Source of the DNA: Carnegiea gigantea
Lineage: Eukaryota; Streptophyta; Magnoliopsida; Caryophyllales; Cactaceae
Reading direction: 5' to 3'
Length of the DNA: 64,000 bases
NCBI GenBank assembly: GCA_029747015.1
Contig: JAKOGI010000082.1
Span: 214,501 to 278,500, forward strand
The notes below the pieces were generated by a model. It made no database searches. It was not told the origin of the DNA and worked only from the letters and a program-made list of their open reading frames with translations. Every line of letters begins with the position of its first letter. Position 1 is the first letter of the stretch. Both the position numbers and the translations under genes were made by a program. Positions 23,501-31,600 of this stretch are shown piece by piece.

Positions 23501-23716
23501 GTTTGCAAAACCAAAATTTCATGAAATAGAGCACGGTTCAGAAAACAGGCAGGAAACAGGAAGTAAGCACTACAAACTTGTTCTACCCTAAATTAAAGCC
23601 CAGCAGTAACCAATCAAGCTTAAGAACCCTGCATTTAAAGCACAAACGAATAAACAAAACTAACTAAGAAAACTAGGTACCTTCATTTCCGCTTCCTTCT
23701 GCCTCCGATTTTCCAT
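2493..23716 (-). CDS. PP4R3: PP4R3/SMEK copy 1, regulatory subunit 3 of protein phosphatase 4 (exons 1-13, 3' part outside window)
   Basis: Spliced minus-strand gene. Exons: 23681-23716, 18079-18156, 17891-17990, 17720-17804, 17596-17645, 16882-16961, 4643-4702, 3919-4018, 3720-3797, 3090-3154, 2858-2926, 2690-2767, 2493-2588. All have GT-AG borders and compatible phases, giving 975 nt (325 codons) without a stop. Residues 13-115 form the RanBP1/EVH1-like domain ([33 protein letters not shown]); from about residue 144 the SMK-1 (DUF625) domain starts. Family knowledge: PP4R3 docks substrates to the PP4 catalytic subunit through the N-terminal domain; in Arabidopsis SMEK1 with PP4 acts on HYL1 in microRNA biogenesis. 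The start was chosen because an in-frame TAG lies directly before this ATG. Introns 1 (5.5 kb) and 6 (12.2 kb) are swollen by transposons. Whether the missing 3' half is intact cannot be seen. Confidence 0.9.
2690..2767 (-). CDS. PP4R3: PP4R3 copy 1 exon 12
   Basis: 78 nt encoding [18 protein letters not shown], one of the most conserved stretches of the family. Phase 0 at both ends; donor GTAAGT. Confidence 0.93.
2858..2926 (-). CDS. PP4R3: PP4R3 copy 1 exon 11
   Basis: 69 nt, contains [18 protein letters not shown]. Acceptor GTAG, donor GTCTGC; phase 0 at both ends. Confidence 0.9.
3090..3154 (-). CDS. PP4R3: PP4R3 copy 1 exon 10
   Basis: 65 nt. Joined to the last base of exon 9 it reads [20 protein letters not shown]. 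Acceptor TAG, donor GTATGT. Confidence 0.9.
3475..3519. mobile_element. 45-bp insertion in copy 1 intron 9 with 9-bp flanking repeat
   Basis: Copy 2 lacks this stretch. It starts with an ACA/CAA-rich repeat and is flanked by CAACGACAT (3466-3474) and CAATGACAT (3520-3528), a probable 9-bp target duplication with one mismatch. It looks like the extreme 3' end of a non-LTR element or SINE inserted after the duplication. Confidence 0.45.
3720..3797 (-). CDS. PP4R3: PP4R3 copy 1 exon 9
   Basis: 78 nt, contains [18 protein letters not shown]. Starts in phase 1 after exon 8 and ends one base into the tyrosine codon completed by exon 10. Confidence 0.9.
3919..4018 (-). CDS. PP4R3: PP4R3 copy 1 exon 8
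   Basis: 100 nt, contains [17 protein letters not shown]. Acceptor GCAG, donor GTAAGT; 33 codons plus one base. Confidence 0.92.
4190..4285. repeat. (TA/TG)n-rich simple sequence in intron 7 of copy 1
   Basis: An imperfect run of TATG, TGTA and ACAC dinucleotide motifs. A diverged counterpart lies at about 61785-61880 in copy 2, so the microsatellite predates the duplication. Confidence 0.6.
4643..4702 (-). CDS. PP4R3: PP4R3 copy 1 exon 7
   Basis: 60 nt encoding [20 protein letters not shown], phase 0 at both ends. It begins directly after the 12.2-kb intron 6. Confidence 0.92.
4703..5855. other. 3' part of copy 1 intron 6 without recognised element
   Basis: Intronic sequence upstream of exon 7. 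Up to about 5420 it is homologous to the right end of the window (62282-63985, minus the hAT insertion there). Further on there is a poly-C/poly-A tract near 5588-5614. I see no coding signal. Confidence 0.6.
5856..6162 (-). mobile_element. Older LINE, 3' end piece (host of LINE A)
   Basis: Degenerate minus-strand LINE 3' end with the usual tail signature (complement of a C-rich stretch, then GACACCAAG). It resumes at 11764 on the far side of LINE A: the sequence before 6163 and after 11763 reads continuously along the zf-RVT region of this family when compared with LINE A itself. Confidence 0.7.
6270..9910 (-). pseudogene. LINE A ORF2 (endonuclease / reverse transcriptase / zf-RVT), broken
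   Basis: Open pieces in order on the minus strand: an endonuclease N-terminus with stops (about 9910-9715); a frame from 9713 with GGDFNVI and, further on, TSDHFSILL, the AP-endonuclease Asp and Ser-Asp-His motifs; RT fingers at 8916-8482 ([12 protein letters not shown]); RT palm at 8480-7806 ([22 protein letters not shown] and catalytic FADD); thumb at 7818-7030; zf-RVT region at 7042-6368 ([15 protein letters not shown]). The 3' end, IMDESLGA, stops at 6270. Frame changes near 8925, 8480, 7812, 7035 and 6400-6500 break it. This is a dead L1-clade polymerase, not a host gene. Confidence 0.88.
9920..11132 (-). pseudogene. LINE A ORF1 (nucleic-acid-binding protein), frameshifted
   Basis: The first plausible ATG is at 11132 ([14 protein letters not shown]). 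The frame shifts near 10950 into [13 protein letters not shown] and [16 protein letters not shown], and again near 10470 into the Ser/Pro-rich part ending at 9920. The same order is found in LINE B and LINE C, so this is the ORF1 of the family. I see no clear CCHC knuckle. Confidence 0.7.
11764..12080 (-). mobile_element. Older LINE, 5' side piece (host of LINE A)
   Basis: Continuation of the element at 5856-6162. Matches to the zf-RVT and RT regions of LINE A can be followed in the minus direction, with large internal losses. No intact frame. Confidence 0.6.
12081..13297. other. Copy 1 intron 6, AT-rich stretch without recognised element
   Basis: No open frame with family character on either strand. 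Part of 12100-12480 looks like an old, unclassified repeat; the rest is AT-rich intron sequence. Confidence 0.5.
13298..13749. mobile_element. 452-bp hAT-like non-autonomous element
   Basis: Flanked by a perfect 8-bp duplication GATTCAAC at 13290-13297 and 13750-13757. The ends are inverted: CTTAGTTTTAAAAGCGC at the left and the complement of CTTAGTTTAAAAAAGCCCG at the right. The outer parts are GC-rich, the core is AT-rich, and there is no transposase frame. An 8-bp target duplication with short inverted ends fits the hAT superfamily. Confidence 0.75.
13758..14924. other. Copy 1 intron 6, no recognised feature
   Basis: AT-rich sequence with only short chance frames. No element ends, RNA gene or coding signal seen. 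Confidence 0.5.
14925..16325 (-). mobile_element. LINE E: degenerate 5'-truncated L1-type LINE
   Basis: Starts at a T-rich tract (14929-14951), the complement of a 3' oligo-A tail, followed by the family tail. It can be followed through zf-RVT and RT thumb (matches to LINE A at 7360-7750) to about 16325. Many stops and deletions; no target duplication found. It lies in PP4R3 copy 1 intron 6. Confidence 0.7.
16326..16881. other. Copy 1 intron 6, 5' part
   Basis: AT-rich intron sequence between the donor of exon 6 and LINE E. Nothing recognised. Confidence 0.5.
16882..16961 (-). CDS. PP4R3: PP4R3 copy 1 exon 6
   Basis: 80 nt, contains [17 protein letters not shown], the linker between the RanBP1-like and SMK-1 domains. 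Starts in phase 1 and ends in phase 0; donor GTCTAC. Confidence 0.88.
16962..17595. other. Copy 1 intron 5
   Basis: 634-bp intron, AT-rich, no recognised insert. Confidence 0.7.
17596..17645 (-). CDS. PP4R3: PP4R3 copy 1 exon 5
   Basis: 50 nt. It completes the tryptophan codon begun in exon 4 and encodes [16 protein letters not shown]. Donor GTAAGT. Confidence 0.88.
17720..17804 (-). CDS. PP4R3: PP4R3 copy 1 exon 4
   Basis: 85 nt, contains [18 protein letters not shown] and GCSYIW, the end of the RanBP1/EVH1-like domain. Donor GTACTT. Confidence 0.92.
17891..17990 (-). CDS. PP4R3: PP4R3 copy 1 exon 3
   Basis: 100 nt, contains [18 protein letters not shown] and [12 protein letters not shown]. 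Acceptor CAG, donor GTATTA. Confidence 0.92.
18079..18156 (-). CDS. PP4R3: PP4R3 copy 1 exon 2
   Basis: 78 nt (26 codons) beginning [16 protein letters not shown], the first strand of the RanBP1/EVH1-like domain. Acceptor GCAG, donor GTTTGA. Confidence 0.92.
18157..18939. other. Copy 1 intron 1, 3' part
   Basis: AT-rich intron sequence. It holds an imperfect internal repeat of about 107 bp (near 18284-18355 and 18378-18440, sharing AATTCCATGGACTTG-like sequence and taa-caa-taattggtaac). No coding signal. Confidence 0.5.
19316..19497. mobile_element. 182-bp hAT-like MITE, family member 1
   Basis: Perfect 8-bp target duplication AACCCAAC at 19308-19315 and 19498-19505. Inverted ends: CATGGATTCAAAATG on the left and, on the complement of the right end, CAAGGATTCAAAATG. 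No coding capacity. It is inserted in LINE F, so it is younger than that element. Confidence 0.85.
20687..20815 (+). mobile_element. LINE 3'-tail fragment, plus strand
   Basis: About 130 bp ending in GATTACTCGTCCAAAAAA, the typical 3' end of the LINE family here, in the opposite orientation to the surrounding LINE F. Extreme 5' truncation of a separate insertion is the likely origin. Confidence 0.55.
22101..22660. other. Copy 1 intron 1, no recognised feature
   Basis: AT-rich intron sequence with no clear element or open frame. Confidence 0.45.
22661..22900 (+). mobile_element. LINE zf-RVT fragment, plus strand
   Basis: A plus-strand frame containing [26 protein letters not shown] and LWCLEDD is a diverged version of the C-terminal zf-RVT region of the LINE family. 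No 3' tail is visible. Confidence 0.5.
23013..23185. mobile_element. Decayed hAT-like MITE, same family
   Basis: The left end CATGGACTCAAAATGTGGCCGTTCC matches the family seen at 19316 and 33367 in pieces of under 20 bases, and a second left-end-like motif CATGAATTCAAAATG lies at about 22966. The right inverted end is not preserved and no target duplication is readable. Confidence 0.5.
23681..23716 (-). CDS. PP4R3: PP4R3 copy 1 exon 1
   Basis: 36 nt encoding [12 protein letters not shown]. An in-frame TAG directly precedes the ATG. The donor AAG/GTACCT joins in phase 0 to exon 2. Plant family members usually have a short, variable leader of this kind before the RanBP1-like domain; this exon is supported by position and phase rather than by conserved residues. 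Confidence 0.75.
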
Positions 23717-24040
23717 CTACCTAGCTCGCTCCAAATCAACGGCACAGCGAGCAAATACGCAAACAAAGAAATTCAAACAAGCAAAAAAACAAATTAGGTT
23801 TTGATTTTTTAGCTCCTTTGCTCGAACAGCTGAGCAACGGCTAGGGTTTCGTTTTCGCAGGGAAAACACTTTCTTGATCTCTCACACACCAAGTGCTCAA
23901 GCTCTATGCAACGAAATCAAGCACTCGCCGCAGTAGCAGCTGCCGTAACCCTGACCTCCTCGAAGAATCTCCGGAGAAAATGCGCAGGGGAGAGAGAGAG
24001 TGTGTGAAAGGGTAGGAAAGAGAAATGAGCCAAGGGCTGA
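23717..24040 (-). promoter_or_regulatory. 5' leader and proximal promoter of PP4R3 copy 1
   Basis: Upstream of the ATG on the minus strand there is a plant telo-box AAACCCTA (complement of 23842-23849) and a CT-rich tract (complement of 23989-24006), both common near transcription starts of plant housekeeping genes. No convincing TATA box. The transcription start is not determined. Confidence 0.5.
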
Positions 24041-24525
24041 TGTCTGAATCCGAGTCCTAGAATTTTTCCCGTCCGAACTCCAAAAGCCTTTTTTTTTTTT
24101 TTTTTTTAAACAGCTGGTGACAAAAATTACACAGGTAACATCTGTAATTTTTGATGGCCAAAATGTACATGCGTCAAATTTTAACGGACATGCGAAAAGG
24201 TCATCTATTATCAAAGTGATGTACGCCTGTTAAACACCAGAATTATGATCATACTTTTTTCATTTATTATTAAAATAAGTCGAAGATAATAACTGCTGTC
24301 TGAGTTTGAGAATTTTTTCTGTTGAAATTTCAAAAGCTATTTTTTCTTTTTGATTAACAGTTGTTAATGAGAATTTTCATAAATGACATTTCTCCTATTT
24401 CGCTTTAAAAATATGTGTCACAAATATTAATGGATGTTCAAAAAGGTCTACTATTATCAAAACGATTTATGTCTACTGAATATTAGAACCATAATCATTT
24501 TTTTGTTCATTTGTTCCTCACGAAG
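24041..24525. repeat. Diverged tandem duplication, about 256-bp period, upstream of copy 1
   Basis: Two adjacent units (about 24041-24296 and 24297-24525) share, in order, TGTCTGA, a T-rich tract, AACAG-TG-T, TGATG/ATG-TCAA, GGTC-TATTATCAAA and CATTTATTATTA/CATTTGTTCC-like ends. Many substitutions separate them, so the duplication is old. It lies directly upstream of the copy 1 leader. Confidence 0.55.
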
Positions 24526-26896
24526 GGGGAGGTTATGCCATTTTTGGATCCACAATACATTTTCAAATATGTTTTAAGAATCAAAGACTAGATCTAGGAA
24601 TCGCCACAACCCTTCTACATGAGCAATTTCTCATTGTATAACTTTTAATTATGTATTTCACATTATGCATTCATTGATTTAGGTAGTTATATTGATCCTT
24701 TAAACATTTCTATGGCATATTTTAGCATATATCACACCCCATAATAATGGCATGCACCTACTTACCTCTTTTTATTAGTGTTAGGGATCCAAAAGGTGAA
24801 AAAAAAAATTGATTTAACTATGTTAAATAAATTGAACCAGGATTAAGACGTTCATAGATCTAAAACTCTTCTAAGAAATACTTGTTGAAGATTTAAGGAG
24901 AATAGGAAGTCACTATGAGAAGAGAGACATAAGAAGACTTACAACCGTAAATCTTTATATGATAAACAAGATAATCATATGCGCTAAAAAACCTTCCCTC
25001 CCCCATCCTGTATATTAAGTGCGGTCCTGTCTAATTTTATCATGGGTCGCTCAAATTTCAACCATCCTTCCTTGGATATATATAGTGAGCAATTATGGGT
25101 AAGTTACCGAAGATAAATCTCAAAATAATCGCCTGAAATCGCTCAAACAACGACTCCGCCTCATATGGTCACCAGTGACTATTACCCGAGAACTTCTCCA
25201 TGTCCCAGGAGTAACTACAGTGAGAAATTGCCCATTCTTTTTAAATTTGACCCACTTTCAAATCCCGTTATTCTAATAGGCTTATAGTCACATAAAACAG
25301 TGTCCTACTCAAAATTGAATCAGCAACCAAGCAAAGTCGCTTGGCATCTCGAAGAGGAGGTGATTGAAGAAATATGGAGAATAAGAGGTGAAGGAAGGCA
25401 AACAGACAACTACTCATCATCCAATTGACCGAAATTAGTTTTGCAGTCTCCAAATCTTATCAAATAAAAGAGATAACAAGAAACTCTCATTGTCCACCTA
25501 CATAAATGTCATGGCAATATTAAGGGGAGGGGGTGGGCACTACATCATCAAGCTCCCTTGATTACAAAGGCCATTTTTTTTAGGGGGCGAGGTCACTAAA
25601 ATTTTAGAGAATATCCATATTCTCCTCCTTCATTTTTCTCTGTTTCTTTTTTAGTAGTTCTTTTTTTTTTCAAAGTTATATACAAGAGCCTTGACTCTTA
25701 ATTTTGCCGATTTAGCATGCTTGAGCCTCTTTCCTTCCATTTTAGCCCCTTGCTGTCATCTTTTATAATTGATGTTTCCGTTAATTGGCATTAATCAACT
25801 GACTCCAAGTGTCCAACTACGTGAGATGATTTATTGGTATCCGCTACTATTAAATTCTACAAAGTACACATACTTATGTACATTTTGTTTAATTGACATA
25901 ACTCCAGTTAGACAGGCAATTCTCAGTATATAGGAATATATATTTTATTATCCACTACTATGACATTCTATGCAATATACATTTGCAAGTTTTGGCGCTT
26001 TAGAAATGAAATTCAATAGAGTTACAGATTAGTACGGATTAATGAGAATGTAGATTTACGATATTGTAGATGTCATTGTTTTTTCCCATTGACATATGTT
26101 ATCGTTTTGATATTTTATGAAAAACATCTAAACATTTGTCACATTTAACAAGTTGAAGCGAGATTGTTGAATTGCAAGTAAATGGATAGTAATAAGAATG
26201 ATCCTTGATTCACAATTTATATCATATATGTGTCATTATTGGAACCCAACATGTTTCGAAATGTGCCTCACATTACACATTTCTATCGTATTTTATTTTT
26301 GTAGGTTTTTTATATATAAAAAAAAGTTAATCACCTATTATCGCAAATGATTATTATGCAAGGAAGTCGAAAACATATTTTCAACTGAAGAAGTTGGATG
26401 CATCTAGCTATTTAAGAAATGAATTATTTTGATTTTGAATTTGAACCGATTTTTAAATTTAAACACCCCATATTTGAAATACAATATTGGACCATATTAT
26501 CCTACGAAAATATTGTAATATTTACATTTCATGTCTATGTTGCCCAAAATGTATTAGGTAAACAGTCCATTGTTTTCACTATACTACCTCATCCTACTTC
26601 ACAATTCATTGTTGCCTTGAATGCAGTAAAATAGTTGCAAGGAGATTTAGTTTGTTAGTAGTCATTTACTTATTTTTAAGTTAGGTGTGGGTTATTTTCT
26701 GAATGTATTTTTGTAGAGTGTTATTTAGATTCTTCTAACTTATTGACCCATACTTATCCCGGGGAGGGGGGGACATGTTATCCAACATTAGTATTTGCTT
26801 CCTAAATCTTTTGTACTATTAATCTTATCTATTTCATCTTATTTGTGACCTTTGATTCAGAATGAAAATACTAGAGTATTTAACCATCTTAATCTT
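24526..26896. other. Intergenic, AT-rich, no recognised gene
   Basis: Sequence between the 5' end of copy 1 and the 3' end of copy 2. Strongly AT-rich, only short chance frames, no tail or inverted ends recognised. Confidence 0.5.
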
Positions 26897-26964
26897 GTTC
26901 ACATCATGAGATATCTTATTTTTTAAAAATGTTCACATCATGAGACATCTTATTTTTTAAAAAC
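26897..26964. repeat. Two tandem 34-bp repeats
   Basis: GTTCACATCATGAGA followed by an AT-rich part occurs at 26897 and again at 26931 with nearly no change. Confidence 0.8.
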
Positions 26965-27020
26965 GTGCTGTCGTTATTTGTTTTGATGATCAAGTCATAT
27001 TCTTTTACCACATACTTCAA

Positions 27021-27220
27021 ATAAATTTTTATCTCTTGATTTTCTCAAACATGATGTAAAAACTACATTTCAATTTTTAAAAACCATGCACGAATTTGAC
27101 AAGCATTAAAAGTTGACCATAAATTTTTATCTCTTGATTTTCTTACACATGATGTAAAAAACTGTATTTCAATTTTTAAAAACCATGCACGAATTTTTTG
27201 ACAAGCATTCAAAGTTGACC
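27021..27220. repeat. Two tandem repeats of about 98-102 bp
   Basis: Unit 1 (27021-27118) and unit 2 (27119-27220) share ATAAATTTTTATCTC, CATGATGTAAAA, AACCATGCACGAATTT and AGTTGACCAT in the same order. They lie downstream of copy 2 of PP4R3. Confidence 0.8.
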
Positions 27221-28170
27221 ATACTAATATGACGAATGAAATTGGGAAAATCAAGATTGAAAAACATGATGTAAGATTGAAGATCTTATTTCTGAATCAA
27301 TGAATGAATGATCTTCTGTACACGCACGTATATATACAGACTCTTCCTCTCCACTGATACAAGAAAGGAGGACAACAGAATGATAACAAACTCTGATTTT
27401 CAACATATGAACAGTATCAGTCATTCAGCGATTTGCACAAAACATAAAATGCCTTTCTATCAATAACTTGCACCATCAATCATTCGGCGTAGTCACGAAC
27501 TTGGAGAACTAACGTCTGAAATAAAAACTTGAGTGAGACAAATAGAGAAACTGATAAATGCTTCATTTCAGTAAAGAAGCTTCCTTCATATAATGGCCAG
27601 TATCAAAAGCAAGTTACAAAGAAAGTGGTCTACGACAACTAGGAGAACTAACATTACAGCCACTATTACAAACTTGGAAACCCTGACAAGGGAACTATGC
27701 AATGGGCAAAATCGTGGGCGCCCAGAACTACCTATTGTATTGTTCATTTTTCAGAATATAGGGGTGGGGTAGCAAAATTGAGCCAAGCACATAAAAGGCC
27801 ATCAGTAAAATAAGTTTCTACACAAATGCTTGAGAAAGTCAACACAACATGGTTTTCCATTGAGGCAGCTAGTACTCGGTATCCCACAAACCCAGGCATG
27901 TGCTCCGTGAGAATGATACTTCTTTCGTGCTGCAGTATCGTCACAACTTCTGTACAAAACAAACCTCTTTCTTTGTGTTCCTATACGAGCCGCAACATAG
28001 CCATCCTACCATACTGACCTGGCGCTGATCCATTTCACTTCCTTCGTAGGAACATTACCGTTTCTCCAGCCCATGGAACTGATGGCCACTTTAGTGCTGG
28101 GCACATAAAGCAACTGCCAAGGTGACAAAAGAAAACCAGTATCTCCACAGTAAGTTGTTCTTGTGACAAA
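27221..28170 (-). other. Probable 3' UTR and downstream region of PP4R3 copy 2
   Basis: It follows the stop codon of exon 24 on the minus strand. A 72-residue open frame at 27744-27962 shows no family character. The poly(A) site is not identified. Confidence 0.5.
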
Positions 28171-28636
28171 TCATGATCCATTTTCCTGAGTTTTAGACAA
28201 TGTGTCATCTGAACGGCTTTGAGATGTCACCACCTTTTCACCGCCATTTTGCTCATCTGAACAGTTCTCATCATATTGACTCCTAACCACTTCAACTTTC
28301 TCAGTTTGATAATTATCTTTGTCCATACTCTTCATAATTGATGTAGGGGAGGCATTTTGTATGATACTAGTCACTTTCTTGTTGGGCAGAACTGTCTGAC
28401 TGAGAGTTGAGCACAAGGCAGCGAACATACTATCCTTTGATTTAGAACTTCTATCAAGCCGCTGCTTTTTGGCCACCCCCAAGTCCAAGTCCTTAGAAGC
28501 CAGTTTGCCTTTCACACAAAGGGACTCCAGAGCATCTTCGTCCTCTTGCGAGGCATCTGTCTGTCTTTTAGGTGGTGGCTTATAGCCTTCATCATCCTCA
28601 TCATCATCATAATCCACTAATCCACCAGGTCTTGAA
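28171..28636 (-). CDS. PP4R3: PP4R3 copy 2 exon 24 (last)
   Basis: 466 nt. Acidic tail with [18 protein letters not shown], then [16 protein letters not shown] and a Ser/Glu-rich end. Two acceptors 6 nt apart (exon start 28636 or 28630) keep the same frame; I chose the upstream one (TTCTTAG). Confidence 0.9.
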
Positions 28637-31600
28637 CTAAGAATTTTTGCAAGACAACAATGTAAGTTGTGAACTGGCAAGTTATGACTAAATATTGTCT
28701 GCAAAAGCAACTGTACCTTAATGTTGGGCTCCTAGCACTGGATTCATTAGATGAAGAGGGATTGGCCTTCATTCTTTGGGTGCTTGGTGCGGCAACTGAT
28801 GCTGCAACTTCCTCATCGCTGGTGATACAGAAAAACAGATTTAAGAGGCAGGAGAATTGATTCTGCATTGATTCTGCTTAACTATACTGGAAAATGACAT
28901 ATACCTATCCTCATTAAAATAATCTTCCTCTTCTTTCTCCAAAGCACGCTTTTCAACATGCTTTCTGGAGTCCACGTTAACAACAGGTTTTGTTCCAGCA
29001 CTCTCCAGAGACTGCAAAAGAAGTCATTGATCACCTGATGGATGACACATTCAACCAAAAAAAAAGAGGGCGGGGGGGGGGGGATTACCTGCTCATATTT
29101 GACTTTTAAGGAGTGAATGGAAGGCAAGCATTCAAACTTGCTCAACTGACACCAAGACGACTCGACCAGATATTTGAGCAATGGCTTCAGGTTTTCCTGC
29201 ATGAAGTTCATGCCTTAGGGACTAAAATTCTCAACAAGAACTTTATCCATCAACAATGAAAACAGATTTTGCAAAACCGATTGAACAAAAACAATGAGTA
29301 CCTTTCTAATGAACTCAAAGAGATCCAGAACAGCAGAATTGAGCAAATTGCAACGGTCACCATTTGCAACAAATGCATCCACAATAGGTTTAAGAAGGTT
29401 TCGCTTTGCAACATAATTATTAAGGCTTTCATCCTGCAAGACAAAGTACCGTTCAGTAGCTGTCAAGTGAAAGTCCTTCAGCAACCATTAATCGTGGAAA
29501 ATGCTAGTTTCAATAAGCAAAGGTCTGAAATGCAATAGAGACGGGAAAAATTTCATGACAGAACAGAAAATTACGTACACAACTATGCAATATTCCGCTC
29601 CTTTTGGATATGCAGTTAAATACCCAACATTTTTGTTGTGTACACGATTGAAGTTTGCCTCCGGTTAATCTCAGGCTGGTTCATGCAGGAGGATGAATAA
29701 TATTGAATATTTGGGGTTGCCACAGTTAGGGACTCAGGGTCAGGTAAATTCAGGTCCTAGTCAAAATCGAGTTGCCTCACTCTAGGTCAAGGTCAGGTCT
29801 GGTCCCAGTTTGCATGAATCGGGTAATTGGATAAAGGCAGCTCGCCCACTAATATTATTGTGTGGGCTATGGCTCATAAATAACTCATGCTGATCCAGAA
29901 GTTCTCCGTCCAGCATGTTCTTTTGCAAAGACAGACAGAAATTCCAAGAGAAACAACAACAGGCATTCACACCTGTGGGAGTCACCTCCCCCCCCCCCCC
30001 CCAACCAAAAAAAAAAAAACACCCAGAAATATAAGAAGCGGACCTTACATTACGTGAAATCACAGTTCGGATGAATCTCACAGCAGAAACTGCCAGGTAC
30101 TTTTCTTTTCTACGAGTCAACAGCAGAACTTTGTCCATCAGATTGTTAAGGAGAAAGTAGCACCTGCAGCATGATACCAAAGGAAAGGAATTATACACTA
30201 CAGCAGCAGTAGCAGCAGTAGCAGCTTATGGGAAAATACTAACTTTATTCGGTATGGATGGTGCAGAACACAAAAGCACAACAATTCACAGATGTTCAAG
30301 AGAATCTCTGGCTTTGTGTTGATGTGTTTTACGGAATCTGCAGCAGCAGGTTCAGCCAGACTGTCGCTAACACCGGGGCATGATGATGTTATCACATCTA
30401 TCAACTGGCCCAGATGCCTCTCATAGAAAATCTCAATGATAGCATCTCTCTGAAATGGATCATATTATCAGACAGAATAGTCCACAACAAGATCAAATAA
30501 AATGATAAAACTAAAGCATGGGAAGAAACCATATCTTTCAAGAGAATTTCAGGGGCAGTTTTTTTGGGGGATAACTCAGCACTAATATTTCTAAATAAAA
30601 TCAACAATCATGTCAAATCTGCAAACATAGATTTAACCACGTCACAAATCCTCATGCATATTATTTGTTGCTAATAAATGCGAAAGCAGTGGTTATGAAG
30701 AGATTTTGCTAAGAGCAGTGCTAAAAAATAATTAATGGAGAGGGAGGGGGGAATATTTCTTCAATCACCCTAAATAAACACATAACATGGTCCAAAATGA
30801 CAAAAATTATTGGCAGTTCCAGTAAGGTGTCAAATGCAAGTAGAAGATGCAGCAGCATAGCCGACGATATAAAAGGCGACCTAAGAAATCAACCCGATCA
30901 ACCACAGTATGTTATCACCATACATTCAGGTGAACCAAGAGACGAAATGATGGTCCTCCATATTCAAGAATATTTCCACTCTCAATGACTATCGTGATCA
31001 CGATCACCTTTTTCCCATCATATAACACACGATAGTCATTAATCAATTGAAGACAAGACTTAATGTCTTCACCAAAGACCCACTCAGTTGTTATCTTAAT
31101 GTCTTTAATGAATCACAGACAATTCAGCTAAAAATCAGGTGCTTGAATTTTCTTTAAAAAGAACTATCTTTAATGAAGTAGGGACTACAGCAATTTGATC
31201 CTGGATTCATAGTAACTAACTTATAAGTTATAACTCAACAAGCTTGTCATCTTAACCCTCCCCCCCCCCCCCCCAAAAAAAAACCCAAAAAAAGGGCCAC
31301 AAAACAGCCTTGGAATCAAGTAGTTGCAGTTAATATGGGCAGGGGAAGCTTTGCACATTCCGCTTCCTCTCAGCAACTGAATGGAGGAGGATTTGGTTGT
31401 AAACCACGCCGCAAATAATCTTCCTAGATTAACACAGCCAACTTATGCTAATGCTAGTACCATTTAGTAGTACTGTTTCATCCCAAAATAAGTCCCTCAA
31501 TTGAAACCAATGCACAATCCTAGATGAGCGATGCTAACAAATGGAAGACAAGAAAAGCAAATTCCTTCATGAATCTAAAAGATTCAATTTGAGAGGTTAA

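Noticed and set aside
26897..27220. CRISPR-like repeat array
   Set aside because: Only two units each, directly adjacent without spacers, in a plant nuclear context.
27744..27962. Small protein gene downstream of PP4R3 copy 2
   Set aside because: Only 72 residues with no family character, in the probable 3' UTR on the same strand.
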